NCBI GenBank assembly: GCA_947446335.1
Contig: CANFGA010000002.1
Coordinates: 1-35,426 of the forward strand
DNA from: Oxalobacteraceae bacterium
Lineage (GTDB): Bacteria; Pseudomonadota; Gammaproteobacteria; Burkholderiales; Burkholderiaceae_D
Reading direction: 5' to 3'
Length of the DNA stretch: 35,426 nt
In this document: positions 18,556 through 26,784 of the stretch, piece after piece
How positions within the stretch are numbered: position 1 is the first letter of the stretch
How the letters are laid out: each line of letters starts with the position of its first letter
Notes under the pieces: generated by a model
Database searches by the model: none
What the model saw: the letters and a program-made list of their open reading frames with translations, nothing else
Told to the model about the DNA's origin: nothing
Made by a program: the position numbers and the translations under genes

Positions 18556-18588
18556 ATTCCGTTTTTGACTGCACACAGGAGAATGGAC

Positions 18589-19407
18589 ATGAGTGGAAGC
18601 TTGGATCGCGGGTTGTCGATATTGGAATTGCTGGCAATGAGCGGCGGCCCGCTGCCGCTGCGCGACATTGCCGAACGCCTGACCATTCCACCGAGCGCGA
18701 CGCACCGTTTGCTCACGATGCTGGCCGGCCTGGGCTACGTGCGCCAGACGGAGGACCATGGCGATTATCAATTGAGTCTGAAACTGGTCTCGCTGGGATT
18801 GATACGCCTGTCGACCAGCGGCATTTCCGACCTCGCGCAACCGGTGCTGGAAGAACTCGCGAGCGAAACGGGCGAACTGGCCCGGCTGGGTTTGATCGAA
18901 GATGAAAAGATGGTCTACATCGCAAAAGCGCAGGGCACGCTCCACGACTTGCGCTACGATCCCGACATGGGCAAGGAAGCGCCGCTGTTTTGCACTGCCA
19001 CCGGACAAGCATGGTTGCTCGGCATGACCGATGAAGAGGCGTTGATGATCGTGTCGCGCCAAGGTTTTGGCACCGGCACCGATTACGGACCAAATGCACC
19101 GCGCACCATCCCCGCCTTTCTGAAAGAATTGCAGTTGGCGCGCAAGCGCGGCTACGGCTTGAATCTCGATGCTTCGATGGCTGGCATCAGCGCAGTCGCA
19201 CTGCCGATCCGGCATCCAGTGAGCGGCAAGCCGGTCGGCGCAGTCAGTCTGGCCGGCCCTTCCAGCAGGATCACCGCTGCGCGCGCCAAGCAATTCATTC
19301 CCCTGCTGACCAAGGCGGCCAAAGAATTGTCGGGCATCTCGCTGGGCCCCTCATCGCTGCCCAAACAGCTTGCGGCGCAAAAAAGCCCCGCCAAAAAAGC
19401 GCGCTAG
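18589..19407 (+). CDS. IclR-family transcriptional regulator 1
   Basis: This is a regulator of 272 residues with an N-terminal winged helix-turn-helix (SLDRGLSILELLAMSGGPLPLRD, IPPSATHRLLTML, residues 2-60). The C-terminal GAF-like effector domain carries LFCTATGQAWLLGM and the late ISAVALPIRHPVSGKPVGAVSL motif of IclR proteins. The last about 15 residues are Lys/Ala-rich. ATG 18589 is set by AGGAG seven bases upstream; ATG 18583 is too close. It sits in the middle of the region carrying repeated IclR-like boxes and is their best candidate binder. A strong terminator follows the gene. Confidence 0.88.
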   Translation: MSGSLDRGLSILELLAMSGGPLPLRDIAERLTIPPSATHRLLTMLAGLGYVRQTEDHGDYQLSLKLVSLGLIRLSTSGISDLAQPVLEELASETGELARLGLIEDEKMVYIAKAQGTLHDLRYDPDMGKEAPLFCTATGQAWLLGMTDEEALMIVSRQGFGTGTDYGPNAPRTIPAFLKELQLARKRGYGLNLDASMAGISAVALPIRHPVSGKPVGAVSLAGPSSRITAARAKQFIPLLTKAAKELSGISLGPSSLPKQLAAQKSPAKKAR

Positions 19408-19415
19408 GGAGACTG

Positions 19416-19449
19416 AGCACGGCATGGACCATGCATGCTGTGCTTTTTT
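19416..19449 (+). terminator. Rho-independent terminator after IclR regulator 1
   Basis: AGCACGGCATG (19416-19426) pairs with CATGCTGTGCT (19434-19444), with one G-U pair and a 7-base loop. It is followed by an uninterrupted T-run at 19444-19449. It separates iclR from the acyl-CoA dehydrogenase promoter. Confidence 0.8.
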
Positions 19450-19476
19450 CAAAACTGTTGGCTTCTTGAATAAAAT

Positions 19477-19509
19477 TGGAATATCATTCCATATAAGAAT
19501 AATATTTCA
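19477..19509. promoter_or_regulatory. Paired operator boxes upstream of the acyl-CoA dehydrogenase operon
   Basis: TGGAATATCATTCCA (19477-19491) is a perfect palindrome with the exact arms of the IclR consensus. A weaker partner AAGAATAATATTTCA (19495-19509; 7 of 10 arm positions) has its centre 18 bp away. Both lie 30-62 bases before ATG 19539. Confidence 0.55.
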
Positions 19510-19538
19510 ATTAACCGACAACCCCTTTGAAAGCAACC

Positions 19539-20699
19539 ATGGATTTCTCCCTGAACGACGAACAAAAGATGATCATCGACACCGTGCGTCGATTCATCGC
19601 AGAAGAACTCAAGCCGCTCGAAAACGGCATCGAAGAAACAGGCGCACTGGACCGGGTCACGGCCTTGGCCATCCACGAAAAAGCGAAAGCACTGGGTTTG
19701 TACGCGCTCAATATCCCCGCAGAACTGGGCGGCGGCGGACTCTCGGTGCTCGATCGCATCCTGTGTGAAGAGCAGTTCGGCCATACCTCCGACTACCTGA
19801 TCCGCCGCGCTTTTGGCAACATCTATGAACCGCTGCTGGTGTGCCAGGGAGAGCAAGTGGAACGCTGGCTCAAGCCCACCGTCGAGGGCAAGCGTACCTG
19901 CGCGATCGCGATCACCGAATCTGGCGCCGGCTCCGATGCCCAAGGCATCAAGACCCATGCCAGAAAGACTGACGCAGGTTGGGTACTCAACGGCAGCAAG
20001 CACTTCATCAGCGACGGCCTGTGGAGCGACTTCTTCCTGGTCTCGGCCAAGACCGGCGAGAAGGAAATCAGCGTGTTCATGGTCGACAAGGGCTTGCCAG
20101 GCTTCACCGTGGGCAAGGACCAGAAGATGATGGGGTTGCGCGGCACGCCGCATCTGGAACTGTTTTTTGACGATGTGTTACTGGAACCGGTCGCGCTGCT
20201 GGGCGAGCAAGGTCAGGGCTTCAAGCTGGCCATGGGCGCGCTCAATGTGGTGCGCCTGGCGCAAGTGGGCGCGCGCGCCGTCGGCAAGGCCAGCCATGTA
20301 CTGGAGCTGATGGTCGATTACGCCGGCCAGCGCACCCAGTTCGGACAGAAGATCGGCGACTTTCAGTTGATCCAGCAACAACTGGCCGACAGCGCGATCG
20401 AGATCAACGCCGCGCGCTGGATGGTCTATCACGCTGCCTGGATGCTCGATCAGGGCCAGGATGCGCGGGCGCAGATTGCGATGGTCAAGGTAGCGGCTGC
20501 AGAAATGCTGGGCCGCGTGGTGGACCGGGCAGTGCAAGTATTTGGCGGCATGGGCTTTTGCAAGGAATTGCCGATCGAGCGCTACTACCGCGACGCCCGC
20601 ATTTATCGCATTTATGACGGCACCAGCGAAATTCACCGCACCGTGATCGCCAAGAGCCTGATGAAACAAGGCGCAACGCTGTTCGATGTCAATCGCTGA
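19539..20699 (+). CDS. Acyl-CoA dehydrogenase
   Basis: This is a 386-residue flavoenzyme of the acyl-CoA dehydrogenase family that desaturates an acyl-CoA at C2-C3. The N-terminal helical domain is followed by AITESGAGSDAQGIKTHA (FAD/substrate), then a C-terminal helical domain with QVFGGMGFCKELPIERYYRDARIYRIYDGTSEIHR. At the position of the catalytic Glu of medium- and short-chain enzymes (Y-E-G-T) this protein has Asp360 (Y-D-G-T), so base and substrate range may differ. The start at ATG 19539 lacks a strong ribosome binding site. A CoA-transferase gene follows 19 bp later, so a carboxylate is probably activated and then desaturated. The substrate is unknown. Confidence 0.9.
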   Translation: MDFSLNDEQKMIIDTVRRFIAEELKPLENGIEETGALDRVTALAIHEKAKALGLYALNIPAELGGGGLSVLDRILCEEQFGHTSDYLIRRAFGNIYEPLLVCQGEQVERWLKPTVEGKRTCAIAITESGAGSDAQGIKTHARKTDAGWVLNGSKHFISDGLWSDFFLVSAKTGEKEISVFMVDKGLPGFTVGKDQKMMGLRGTPHLELFFDDVLLEPVALLGEQGQGFKLAMGALNVVRLAQVGARAVGKASHVLELMVDYAGQRTQFGQKIGDFQLIQQQLADSAIEINAARWMVYHAAWMLDQGQDARAQIAMVKVAAAEMLGRVVDRAVQVFGGMGFCKELPIERYYRDARIYRIYDGTSEIHRTVIAKSLMKQGATLFDVNR

Positions 20700-20718
20700 T
20701 CGCATGGAGAACAACAAC

Positions 20719-22305
20719 ATGGCAAACAGCAAATTCATGACAGCGGCGCAAGCGGCGCAATTGATCCGCGACAACGACACCGTCGGGCTGATGGGCGGTG
20801 GTGGCGGCCTGATGGAAGCGACCTGCATGTTCGAAGCGGTGCAGGCACGCTTTCTGGAGACCGAATCTCCGCGCAAGCTGACGCTGGTGCACGCGCTGGG
20901 CATCGGCGACAAAAAGACCAAGGGAATGAATTGCTTCGCCCACGAAGGCCTGGTCAAGCGCGTGATCGGCGGCCACTGGGTATGGTCGCCCGCGATGCAA
21001 AAACTGGCCCAGGAAGAAAAGATCGAGGCCTACATCCTGCCCGGTGGCGTATCGAGCCAGTTGATGCGCGAAATCGGCGCGGGCCGCCCCGGCCTGTTCA
21101 CCCATGTCGGCCTCGGTACCGTCTGCGACCCGCGCCAGGGCGGCGGCAAGATGAATGCCAGCGCCAGCGACGATCTGGCTGAAGTGATCGAGATGGACGG
21201 GCGCGAATACCTGCGCTACAAACCCTTCCCGATCCATATCGCCATCGTGCGCGCCAGCGCGGCCGATGACGATGGCAACATCAGCTTCGAACACGAAGCG
21301 GCCAATCTCGATGCGCAGTCGCTCGCGCTGGCTGCGCGCAACAGCGGCGGCAAGGTCATCGTCCAAGTGCGCGAGCGCGTGCCCAGCGGTGCGCTGAAGG
21401 CGCGCGAAGTGCGCATTCCATCGGCCTGGGTCGATGCCATCGTGGTCGACCCGCAGCAGCAAACCAGCTACGACATACCGTTCGATCCCGCCTTCAGCGG
21501 CGAACTGACGGGCGCCGAACGCAGGCAAGCCGAAGACGCCGACCACGCGCGCGAACAAGCGGCCGCCAACGACATGTTCAGCGAACGCCAGGCCGTGGCG
21601 CGGCGCGCGGCGGTGGAACTGTTCAATACCGACAAGGCGCGTCCGGTCGTCAATTACGGCGTCGGCGTGCCAGATGCCGTGGCCAGGCTGATTGCGGCGC
21701 GCGGCCAGCAGCACCTGATCTACCAGACCATCGAGCACGGCACTTACGGCGGCACGCTGATGGATGGTGTCCTGTTCGGCTATGCGCGCAATGCGACGGC
21801 GATGCTCGACGCGCCCACCCAGTTCGACTTTTACGCCGGTGGCGGGCTCGATATTGCCTTCCTCGGTTTTGGCCAGTTCGATCAACAGGGTAACGTCAAC
21901 GTCAGCAAGCTCGGCGGCCTCACTGTCGGCCCCGGCGGCTTCATCGACATCGCACAGAATGCACGCAAGGTGATCTTTTGCGGCACGCTCGGGGCCAAGG
22001 GCGTGAAGCTCGAAACAGGCAATGGCCAGATGCGCGTGCTGCGTCAAGGCGAAGTAAGAAAACTGGTCGCACAGGTCGATCAAATCACCTTCAGTGGTCC
22101 GCAAAGCTTGCTACGCGGACAGACCGTGCTGTTCCTGACCGAGCGCGCCAGTTTTCGTCTGACAGCGCGCGGCATCGAACTGTTCGAGATTGCTCCCGGC
22201 ATCGATTTGCAGCGCGATGTACTCGACCAGATGGCCTTCATGCCGCAACTGGCAGAGAAAATCGCGACCATCAGCGCGGATCACTTCCTCGCATCAACAA
22301 CTTAG
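20719..22305 (+). CDS. Fused acyl-CoA:carboxylate CoA-transferase (YdiF/Pct-like)
   Basis: This is a family-I CoA-transferase with both halves in one 528-residue chain. The first half has LMGGGGGLMEATCMFEA, and the second half the catalytic Glu339 in YQTIEHGTYGGTLMDG. The architecture is that of acetate/propionate CoA-transferases such as YdiF and Pct. GGAG lies nine bases before ATG 20719; an in-frame ATG at 20704 is an alternative. It is the partner of the acyl-CoA dehydrogenase directly upstream and would move CoA from acetyl- or succinyl-CoA to the pathway acid. It is distinct from the two-subunit PcaIJ at the window start. Confidence 0.88.
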   Translation: MANSKFMTAAQAAQLIRDNDTVGLMGGGGGLMEATCMFEAVQARFLETESPRKLTLVHALGIGDKKTKGMNCFAHEGLVKRVIGGHWVWSPAMQKLAQEEKIEAYILPGGVSSQLMREIGAGRPGLFTHVGLGTVCDPRQGGGKMNASASDDLAEVIEMDGREYLRYKPFPIHIAIVRASAADDDGNISFEHEAANLDAQSLALAARNSGGKVIVQVRERVPSGALKAREVRIPSAWVDAIVVDPQQQTSYDIPFDPAFSGELTGAERRQAEDADHAREQAAANDMFSERQAVARRAAVELFNTDKARPVVNYGVGVPDAVARLIAARGQQHLIYQTIEHGTYGGTLMDGVLFGYARNATAMLDAPTQFDFYAGGGLDIAFLGFGQFDQQGNVNVSKLGGLTVGPGGFIDIAQNARKVIFCGTLGAKGVKLETGNGQMRVLRQGEVRKLVAQVDQITFSGPQSLLRGQTVLFLTERASFRLTARGIELFEIAPGIDLQRDVLDQMAFMPQLAEKIATISADHFLASTT

Positions 22306-22326
22306 CCAGATCGATCGATGAAGTTC

Positions 22327-22350
22327 GCACTGGCCGGCTTCGGCCAGTGC
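22327..22350. terminator. Stem-loop between convergent CoA-transferase and flavoprotein 2 genes
   Basis: GCACTGGCCG (22327-22336) pairs perfectly with CGGCCAGTGC (22341-22350) around a GCTT loop, between two convergent stops. On the + strand a T-run follows after nine further bases (from 22359), so termination of the CoA-transferase message is plausible though not classical. Confidence 0.6.
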
Positions 22351-22353
22351 AGT

Positions 22354-24096
22354 TCAGCTTTTTTGCAATGGCATCGCCGATGTCGTGCAGCGCGCTACCG
22401 CGTGGCGCGCCGCCAGATAGCCAAAGACCAGCCCGGGGCCCAGCGTGATGCCCGGGGCTGTATAGACGCCCCCCATGATCGAATGCATGTCGTTGCCGAC
22501 CGCATACAAGCCATCGATCGCTCGCTGGTTTGCACCCAACACGCGCGCATCGGCATCGGTCGCAAGACCGGTCGCGGCGCCGATGTCGCCCGGATACAGA
22601 CGTACAGCGTAATAAGGCGCCTGAGTCAATGCGCCCAGATTGGGGTTTTTGCCGCTCCACGCCGGATCGCCGATGTTGCGCTGATAAGCGGTGACGCCAC
22701 GCTGAAAGTCGGGATCGAGGCCGGTTTGCGCATGCGCATTGAAGCGAGCGACGTTGGCCTCCAGCCCTGCAGCATCGATGCCCAGACGGCTGGCCAGTTC
22801 TGCCAGCGTGCGCCCTTGCGTCAGATAACCGTCGGCCAGGAACGGCGCCAACCCTTTGCCGCCCGGACGCACCATGCCGATGCCGTACTTGCGCAGCGCC
22901 TGCGCATCGCAGACCAGATAGGCTGGAATCGCCGCAGCGTTCTTGTTGCGCTGCTGCATGGCCAGCGCAAACAGATGATACGAGGTGCTTTCGTTGACGA
23001 ACCGCCGGCCTGCCTGATCGACGGTCAGCATGCCGGGCTTGGCCCTGTCCATCACGAAATGGGGAAATACGGCAGTGCTGCCATCGGTGCGCGTGCGCAT
23101 CGACACCGGCGCCCAGAACGCATTGGTCAAGGCGCCGCTGCCGTAATGCGCGCCCAGGCCCAGAGCGAGATCGTGCGCAGCGCCGGTGTGGCCGGGCGCC
23201 GCCGGACACCAGTTCTGATCCACGCCCGGCAGCATCGACTTGCGCAAGGACGGATGGCGATTGAAGCCGCCGCTGGCCAGGATCACGCCGCCATGGGCAT
23301 GAACCGTGACTGCTTTTCCATTTTGCGACAAGGTGACCGATTCAATGCCGTGGGCGCCGCTGTCGATGGCGTCGACCGAAGCGTTCAACAGCAGCGCCAC
23401 CTTGGCATGTTTGGACAGCGAATACAACAGGCGCGCAACCAGCGCATTACCCATCACCAGACGCGTGCCGCGCGCATGGCGCAGACGGTCGCATGCATGG
23501 CGCAACAGAATCTGCGCCGAATGCGCGGCCGATGCCAGCGACTTGCCCAGGCCCAGCAGATGGTTGATGTCGGTGCGATCCACCATCATGCCGCCCAACA
23601 CGGTGAATTCGGGTATCGGCGACCGGATCAACTTGAACAGATCGCCCAGCAAGCGCCCGTCGAATGGCAACGGCTCCAGCGCCCTGCCGTTGAGAGTGGA
23701 ACCGCCCAGTTCAGAGATGTAATCCGGATGTTTTGCGCAGGCGCGGTACTTGACATCGGAATGGGCCTCGATCTGCTTGATCGCCGCCGGTCCAGCCTCC
23801 AGAAAAGCCTGGCGCAGCGCTGCCGGCGTGCGCTCGCCGATCGCGTTCGTCAGATAACGCGCCGCCGCTTCCAGCGTATCCGTCGGATTCACCGCTGCGC
23901 CATGATCGGTGCCCGGTATCCAGGTGGTGCCGGCCGACCAGGCCGTGGTGCCACCGACGAATCCGGTACGCTCCACCAGCAGCACGCTCGCGCCATCGAT
24001 CGCAGCGAACAATGCCGCCGCCAGGCCGGCGCCACCGGCGCCGATCACGACAACGTCATAACTTGCCGATGCCGGCAACTGGCTCAAGACATCCAT
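22354..24096 (-). CDS. FAD-dependent dehydrogenase 2, 3-ketosteroid delta1-dehydrogenase-like
   Basis: This 580-residue flavoprotein is paralogous to those at 13288 and 25013. The FAD loop GAGGAG is at 19-24, followed by LVERTGFVGGTTAWSAG. The C terminus reads GLYAVGNDMHSIMGGVYTAPGITLGP, with the Tyr and Gly of the carbonyl-binding pair conserved. The loop equal to YPDY reads HPDY, and the NEST-S-Y motif is kept. It is the most divergent of the three. GGGAG precedes ATG 24096, which lies one base after the stop of the AroE-like gene, so both are co-translated. Desaturation or aromatisation of a ring ketone produced by the AroE-like dehydrogenase is inference. Confidence 0.85.
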   Translation of the reverse strand: MDVLSQLPASASYDVVVIGAGGAGLAAALFAAIDGASVLLVERTGFVGGTTAWSAGTTWIPGTDHGAAVNPTDTLEAAARYLTNAIGERTPAALRQAFLEAGPAAIKQIEAHSDVKYRACAKHPDYISELGGSTLNGRALEPLPFDGRLLGDLFKLIRSPIPEFTVLGGMMVDRTDINHLLGLGKSLASAAHSAQILLRHACDRLRHARGTRLVMGNALVARLLYSLSKHAKVALLLNASVDAIDSGAHGIESVTLSQNGKAVTVHAHGGVILASGGFNRHPSLRKSMLPGVDQNWCPAAPGHTGAAHDLALGLGAHYGSGALTNAFWAPVSMRTRTDGSTAVFPHFVMDRAKPGMLTVDQAGRRFVNESTSYHLFALAMQQRNKNAAAIPAYLVCDAQALRKYGIGMVRPGGKGLAPFLADGYLTQGRTLAELASRLGIDAAGLEANVARFNAHAQTGLDPDFQRGVTAYQRNIGDPAWSGKNPNLGALTQAPYYAVRLYPGDIGAATGLATDADARVLGANQRAIDGLYAVGNDMHSIMGGVYTAPGITLGPGLVFGYLAARHAVARCTTSAMPLQKS

Positions 24097-24097
24097 C

Positions 24098-24895
24098 TCA
24101 TTCTCCCAGCAAGAAATCGACCATCAGCTCGCGCACGCGGCCAAACATGTGCGCACCGGTCATGCAGTTGCAACCGATTTCGCGCGCGGCGGCGATCAAA
24201 GGCGTGATCGCGGGAGCGGTGATGACACAGGCGACAAACATCGCGGGCGTGATGCGCTCGACATCGAGCGGATACAAGTCGCCCTGCTGCATCCCCACCG
24301 GCGTCGCATTGACCACGATATCGAAGCCGGACGGATCGGCGCTGCCATGCGACAAACTGCCGCGCTCAAGCCCTGCAAGCCGATCGAGCAGCGTTGTGCG
24401 GCGCTGCGCATCGGCATCATGGATCGCCAGCGTACTCACTCCCGCCATCAGCAGTGCATGGGCGATCGCCGAACCAGCGCCGCCAGCGCCCACCAGCAAC
24501 ACTTTCTTGCCTTCGGGCTGGCAGCCGTTGTCGCGCAGCGCGGCGACAAAACCTGAGCCGTCGAACATGTCGCCATGCCAACTGCCATCAAGGTTGCGGC
24601 GCATGACGTTGACGGTATGCAAAAAGGCGGCGCGCTTCGAACTGGTCGCGCACAGATCGAAGCAGGCAAATTTATGCGGCACGGTGACGATCACGCCATC
24701 GAGATTTTTGGCCAGCGATACGCCAGCGAGCCAGGCGGCCAGATCGGCCGGCGCCACATGGGCCGGCATCACGAACGCATTGTGGCCGCGCGCGTGGCAA
24801 TCCTCTGTAACGCCGGCCGGCGACTTCACCTGAGCAATAGGATCGCCCACGATGAAATAAACGCGTGTTGCACCATTCAACAGAAGTTCTGACAT
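24098..24895 (-). CDS. AroE-like (shikimate/quinate dehydrogenase family) protein 1
   Basis: This 265-residue protein has both AroE domains. The family catalytic pair is present as Lys75 (IVTVPHK) and Asp112 (GDMFDGSG), and the NAD(P) loop is GAGGAGSA at 136-143. The usual shikimate-carboxylate motif S-x-S (as in HSKSP) is replaced by A-Q-V-K-S-P (residues 21-26), and NTDG by M-F-D-G. The acidic residue in AIHDAD and lack of an NRT motif suggest NAD(H). A catabolic dehydrogenase for a hydroaromatic acid other than, or in addition to, shikimate is likely; biosynthetic AroE is unlikely. I chose ATG 24895; a TTG at 24919 is possible. The ribosome binding site is weak. Confidence 0.85.
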   Translation of the reverse strand: MSELLLNGATRVYFIVGDPIAQVKSPAGVTEDCHARGHNAFVMPAHVAPADLAAWLAGVSLAKNLDGVIVTVPHKFACFDLCATSSKRAAFLHTVNVMRRNLDGSWHGDMFDGSGFVAALRDNGCQPEGKKVLLVGAGGAGSAIAHALLMAGVSTLAIHDADAQRRTTLLDRLAGLERGSLSHGSADPSGFDIVVNATPVGMQQGDLYPLDVERITPAMFVACVITAPAITPLIAAAREIGCNCMTGAHMFGRVRELMVDFLLGE

Positions 24896-24945
24896 GATTT
24901 TTACCCGATGGGTTGGCAAGGAAGAATTCGCATTTTATATTTAAG

Positions 24946-24978
24946 TAGAATACAATTCAACTATTGAATTAAATTCCA
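24946..24978. promoter_or_regulatory. Paired operator boxes in the AroE-like 1 / flavoprotein 3 divergent promoter
   Basis: TAGAATACAATTCAA (24946-24960) and TTGAATTAAATTCCA (24964-24978) have centres 18 bp apart, inside the 117-bp gap between the divergent genes. They could control both directions. Confidence 0.5.
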
Positions 24979-25012
24979 TTAAAAATGAAAAGTGATCTGA
25001 CAAGGAGTGACC

Positions 25013-26719
25013 GTGGATAAATTACCGGAACAGATCGATCTGCTCGTGATCGGGTCCGGTGCGGGCGGTCTGTCCACCGCGGTGACCGCCGCCTTGCTGG
25101 GACAAAAAGTGCTGGTCGTTGAAAAAGAGCCGGAGTACGGCGGCACCACCGCCTGGTCCGGTGGTTGGATGTGGATTCCACGCAACCCGTTGGCGATTGC
25201 AGCGGGCATCAGCGAGAGCATCGATGCACCGCTGTGCTACCTGCGCCACGAACTCGGGGCACGCTTCGACGAGGCCATGGCCCGCGCTTTTCTGGAAAAT
25301 GGTCCGCGCATGGTCGAATTTTTCCGCTCCAGATCGGCGCTGCGCTTCATCGACGGCAACAGCATTCCGGACTTTCATGGCGCGGCGCCGGGCGCGGCCA
25401 GCGGTGGACGCTCGATTTGCGCAGCGCCCTTCGACGCGCGACGTCTGGGCCACCACATCGCGCAACTGAAGCCGCCGCTGCCTGAAACCACGCTGTGGGG
25501 CATGGGGATTGCATCGGGCGCCGAACTGAAGCATTTTCTCAATGCATTGCGCAAGCCGGCCTCGTTCTGGCATGTCAGCAAACTGCTGGTCCGATACGGG
25601 CGCGATCTGCTGCTGCACCGGCGTGGCATGCGCCTGGTCAATGGCAATGCGCTGGTGGCGGCACTGGCGGCATCGGCCTTCGAGGCGGGCGTCGAAATTC
25701 GCACCGACAGCCCGGCCAGACGCCTGATCATCGAGCACGATCGCGTCGTCGGCGCCGTGATCGGCAGCGCGCAAGGCGATATCGAGATCCGCGCCAGGCG
25801 CGCCGTGGTGCTCGCCTGTGGCGGGTTTCCCCACGACATGGCGCGCAAGAAGGCACTGTTGCCGCATGCACCGACTGGCCGCGAACACTGGTCCGCCGCA
25901 TCGCGCGGCAACACCGGCGATGGCTTGCGCCTGGGCGAATCTGCTGGCGGCACAGTGACTCGCGATCTGGTGCACGCGGCGGCGCTGGCGCCGGTGTCGC
26001 TGGTGCCAAGGCAAAATGGCAGCGTGGCCCACTTTCCGCACCTGATCGAGCGGGCCAAGCCCGGCTTGATTGCGGTCACTGCTGATGGCATGCGCTTCAC
26101 CAACGAAGCCGATTCTTATCACGACTTCATGCAAGCGCTGCTGCGCGCCGCGCGTCCCGGCGCACCGATTCAAGCCTGGCTGATATGCGACCATGCTTTC
26201 ATTCGCCGCTATGGCTTGGGCGCGGTCAAGCCGGTGCCGATGCCATTGGGCCGCATGCTCGGCAATGGCTACCTGAAACGGGGAAAAACCCTGGATAGCC
26301 TGGCTCGCGCCTGTGCCATTTCGGCTTCCGGACTCGAGAAAACCATTGCAGACTACAACCGACAGGCGATCATCGGGCGCGATGACGACTTCTCGAAAGG
26401 CGAATCTGCATACAACCGCATCCAGGGCGACGCCAGCGCCGGCAACCCCAATGCCTGCATGGCACCGATACTGCGCGGCCCGTTTTACGCCGTACGAGTG
26501 GTCGCCGGCAGCCTGGGCACGTTTGCCGGTCTGCAAGTGAATGCCAGCGCCCAGGTCCAGGATGACGCGGGGCGCACTATCGCCGGCCTGTACGCTGCGG
26601 GCAACGACATGAGCAGCATCATGGGTGGCAACTATCCTGGCGGCGGCATCACGCTGGGGCCGGCCATGACCTTTGGCTTCATCGCCGCCCATCATTGTGC
26701 CGGCATCGATCCATGCTGA
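25013..26719 (+). CDS. FAD-dependent dehydrogenase 3, 3-ketosteroid delta1-dehydrogenase-like
   Basis: This is the third paralogous flavoprotein, 568 residues. The FAD loop GSGAGG is at 14-19, followed by VVEKEPEYGGTTAWSGG. The C terminus is GLYAAGNDMSSIMGGNYPGGGITLGP with the Tyr/Gly pair conserved, and NEADSYHD is kept. The YPDY position reads I-P-D-F, so one tyrosine hydroxyl is lost, which should alter substrate recognition. The start is GTG 25013 with AGGAG five bases upstream; GTG 25007 overlaps the ribosome binding site. It heads a unit with NIPSNAP 2 and a TIM-barrel gene and is most similar by eye to flavoprotein 1. Confidence 0.85.
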   Translation: MDKLPEQIDLLVIGSGAGGLSTAVTAALLGQKVLVVEKEPEYGGTTAWSGGWMWIPRNPLAIAAGISESIDAPLCYLRHELGARFDEAMARAFLENGPRMVEFFRSRSALRFIDGNSIPDFHGAAPGAASGGRSICAAPFDARRLGHHIAQLKPPLPETTLWGMGIASGAELKHFLNALRKPASFWHVSKLLVRYGRDLLLHRRGMRLVNGNALVAALAASAFEAGVEIRTDSPARRLIIEHDRVVGAVIGSAQGDIEIRARRAVVLACGGFPHDMARKKALLPHAPTGREHWSAASRGNTGDGLRLGESAGGTVTRDLVHAAALAPVSLVPRQNGSVAHFPHLIERAKPGLIAVTADGMRFTNEADSYHDFMQALLRAARPGAPIQAWLICDHAFIRRYGLGAVKPVPMPLGRMLGNGYLKRGKTLDSLARACAISASGLEKTIADYNRQAIIGRDDDFSKGESAYNRIQGDASAGNPNACMAPILRGPFYAVRVVAGSLGTFAGLQVNASAQVQDDAGRTIAGLYAAGNDMSSIMGGNYPGGGITLGPAMTFGFIAAHHCAGIDPC

Positions 26720-26784
26720 TCCTGCCGCCACCCCGGGTCGAACGACCTTTTCTCACTTCAACCATCACCATCAAGGAATCCGCC

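Noticed and set aside
20689-22104. Long minus-strand open frame opposite the CoA-transferase
   Set aside because: The real + strand gene has the complete CoA-transferase signature; the antisense frame has none.
22318-24207. Long + strand open frame opposite flavoprotein 2 and AroE-like 1
   Set aside because: It spans two real genes on the other strand, lacks domain features and is Arg/Gln-rich.
13288-26719. A steroid degradation cluster
   Set aside because: Only the delta1-dehydrogenase-like fold is shared; no Kst or Hsa ring-cleavage genes are present, and all neighbours fit hydroaromatic and protocatechuate metabolism.
25022-26731. Long minus-strand open frame opposite flavoprotein 3
   Set aside because: It is a shadow frame; its composition is unlike a folded protein and it has no ribosome binding site.
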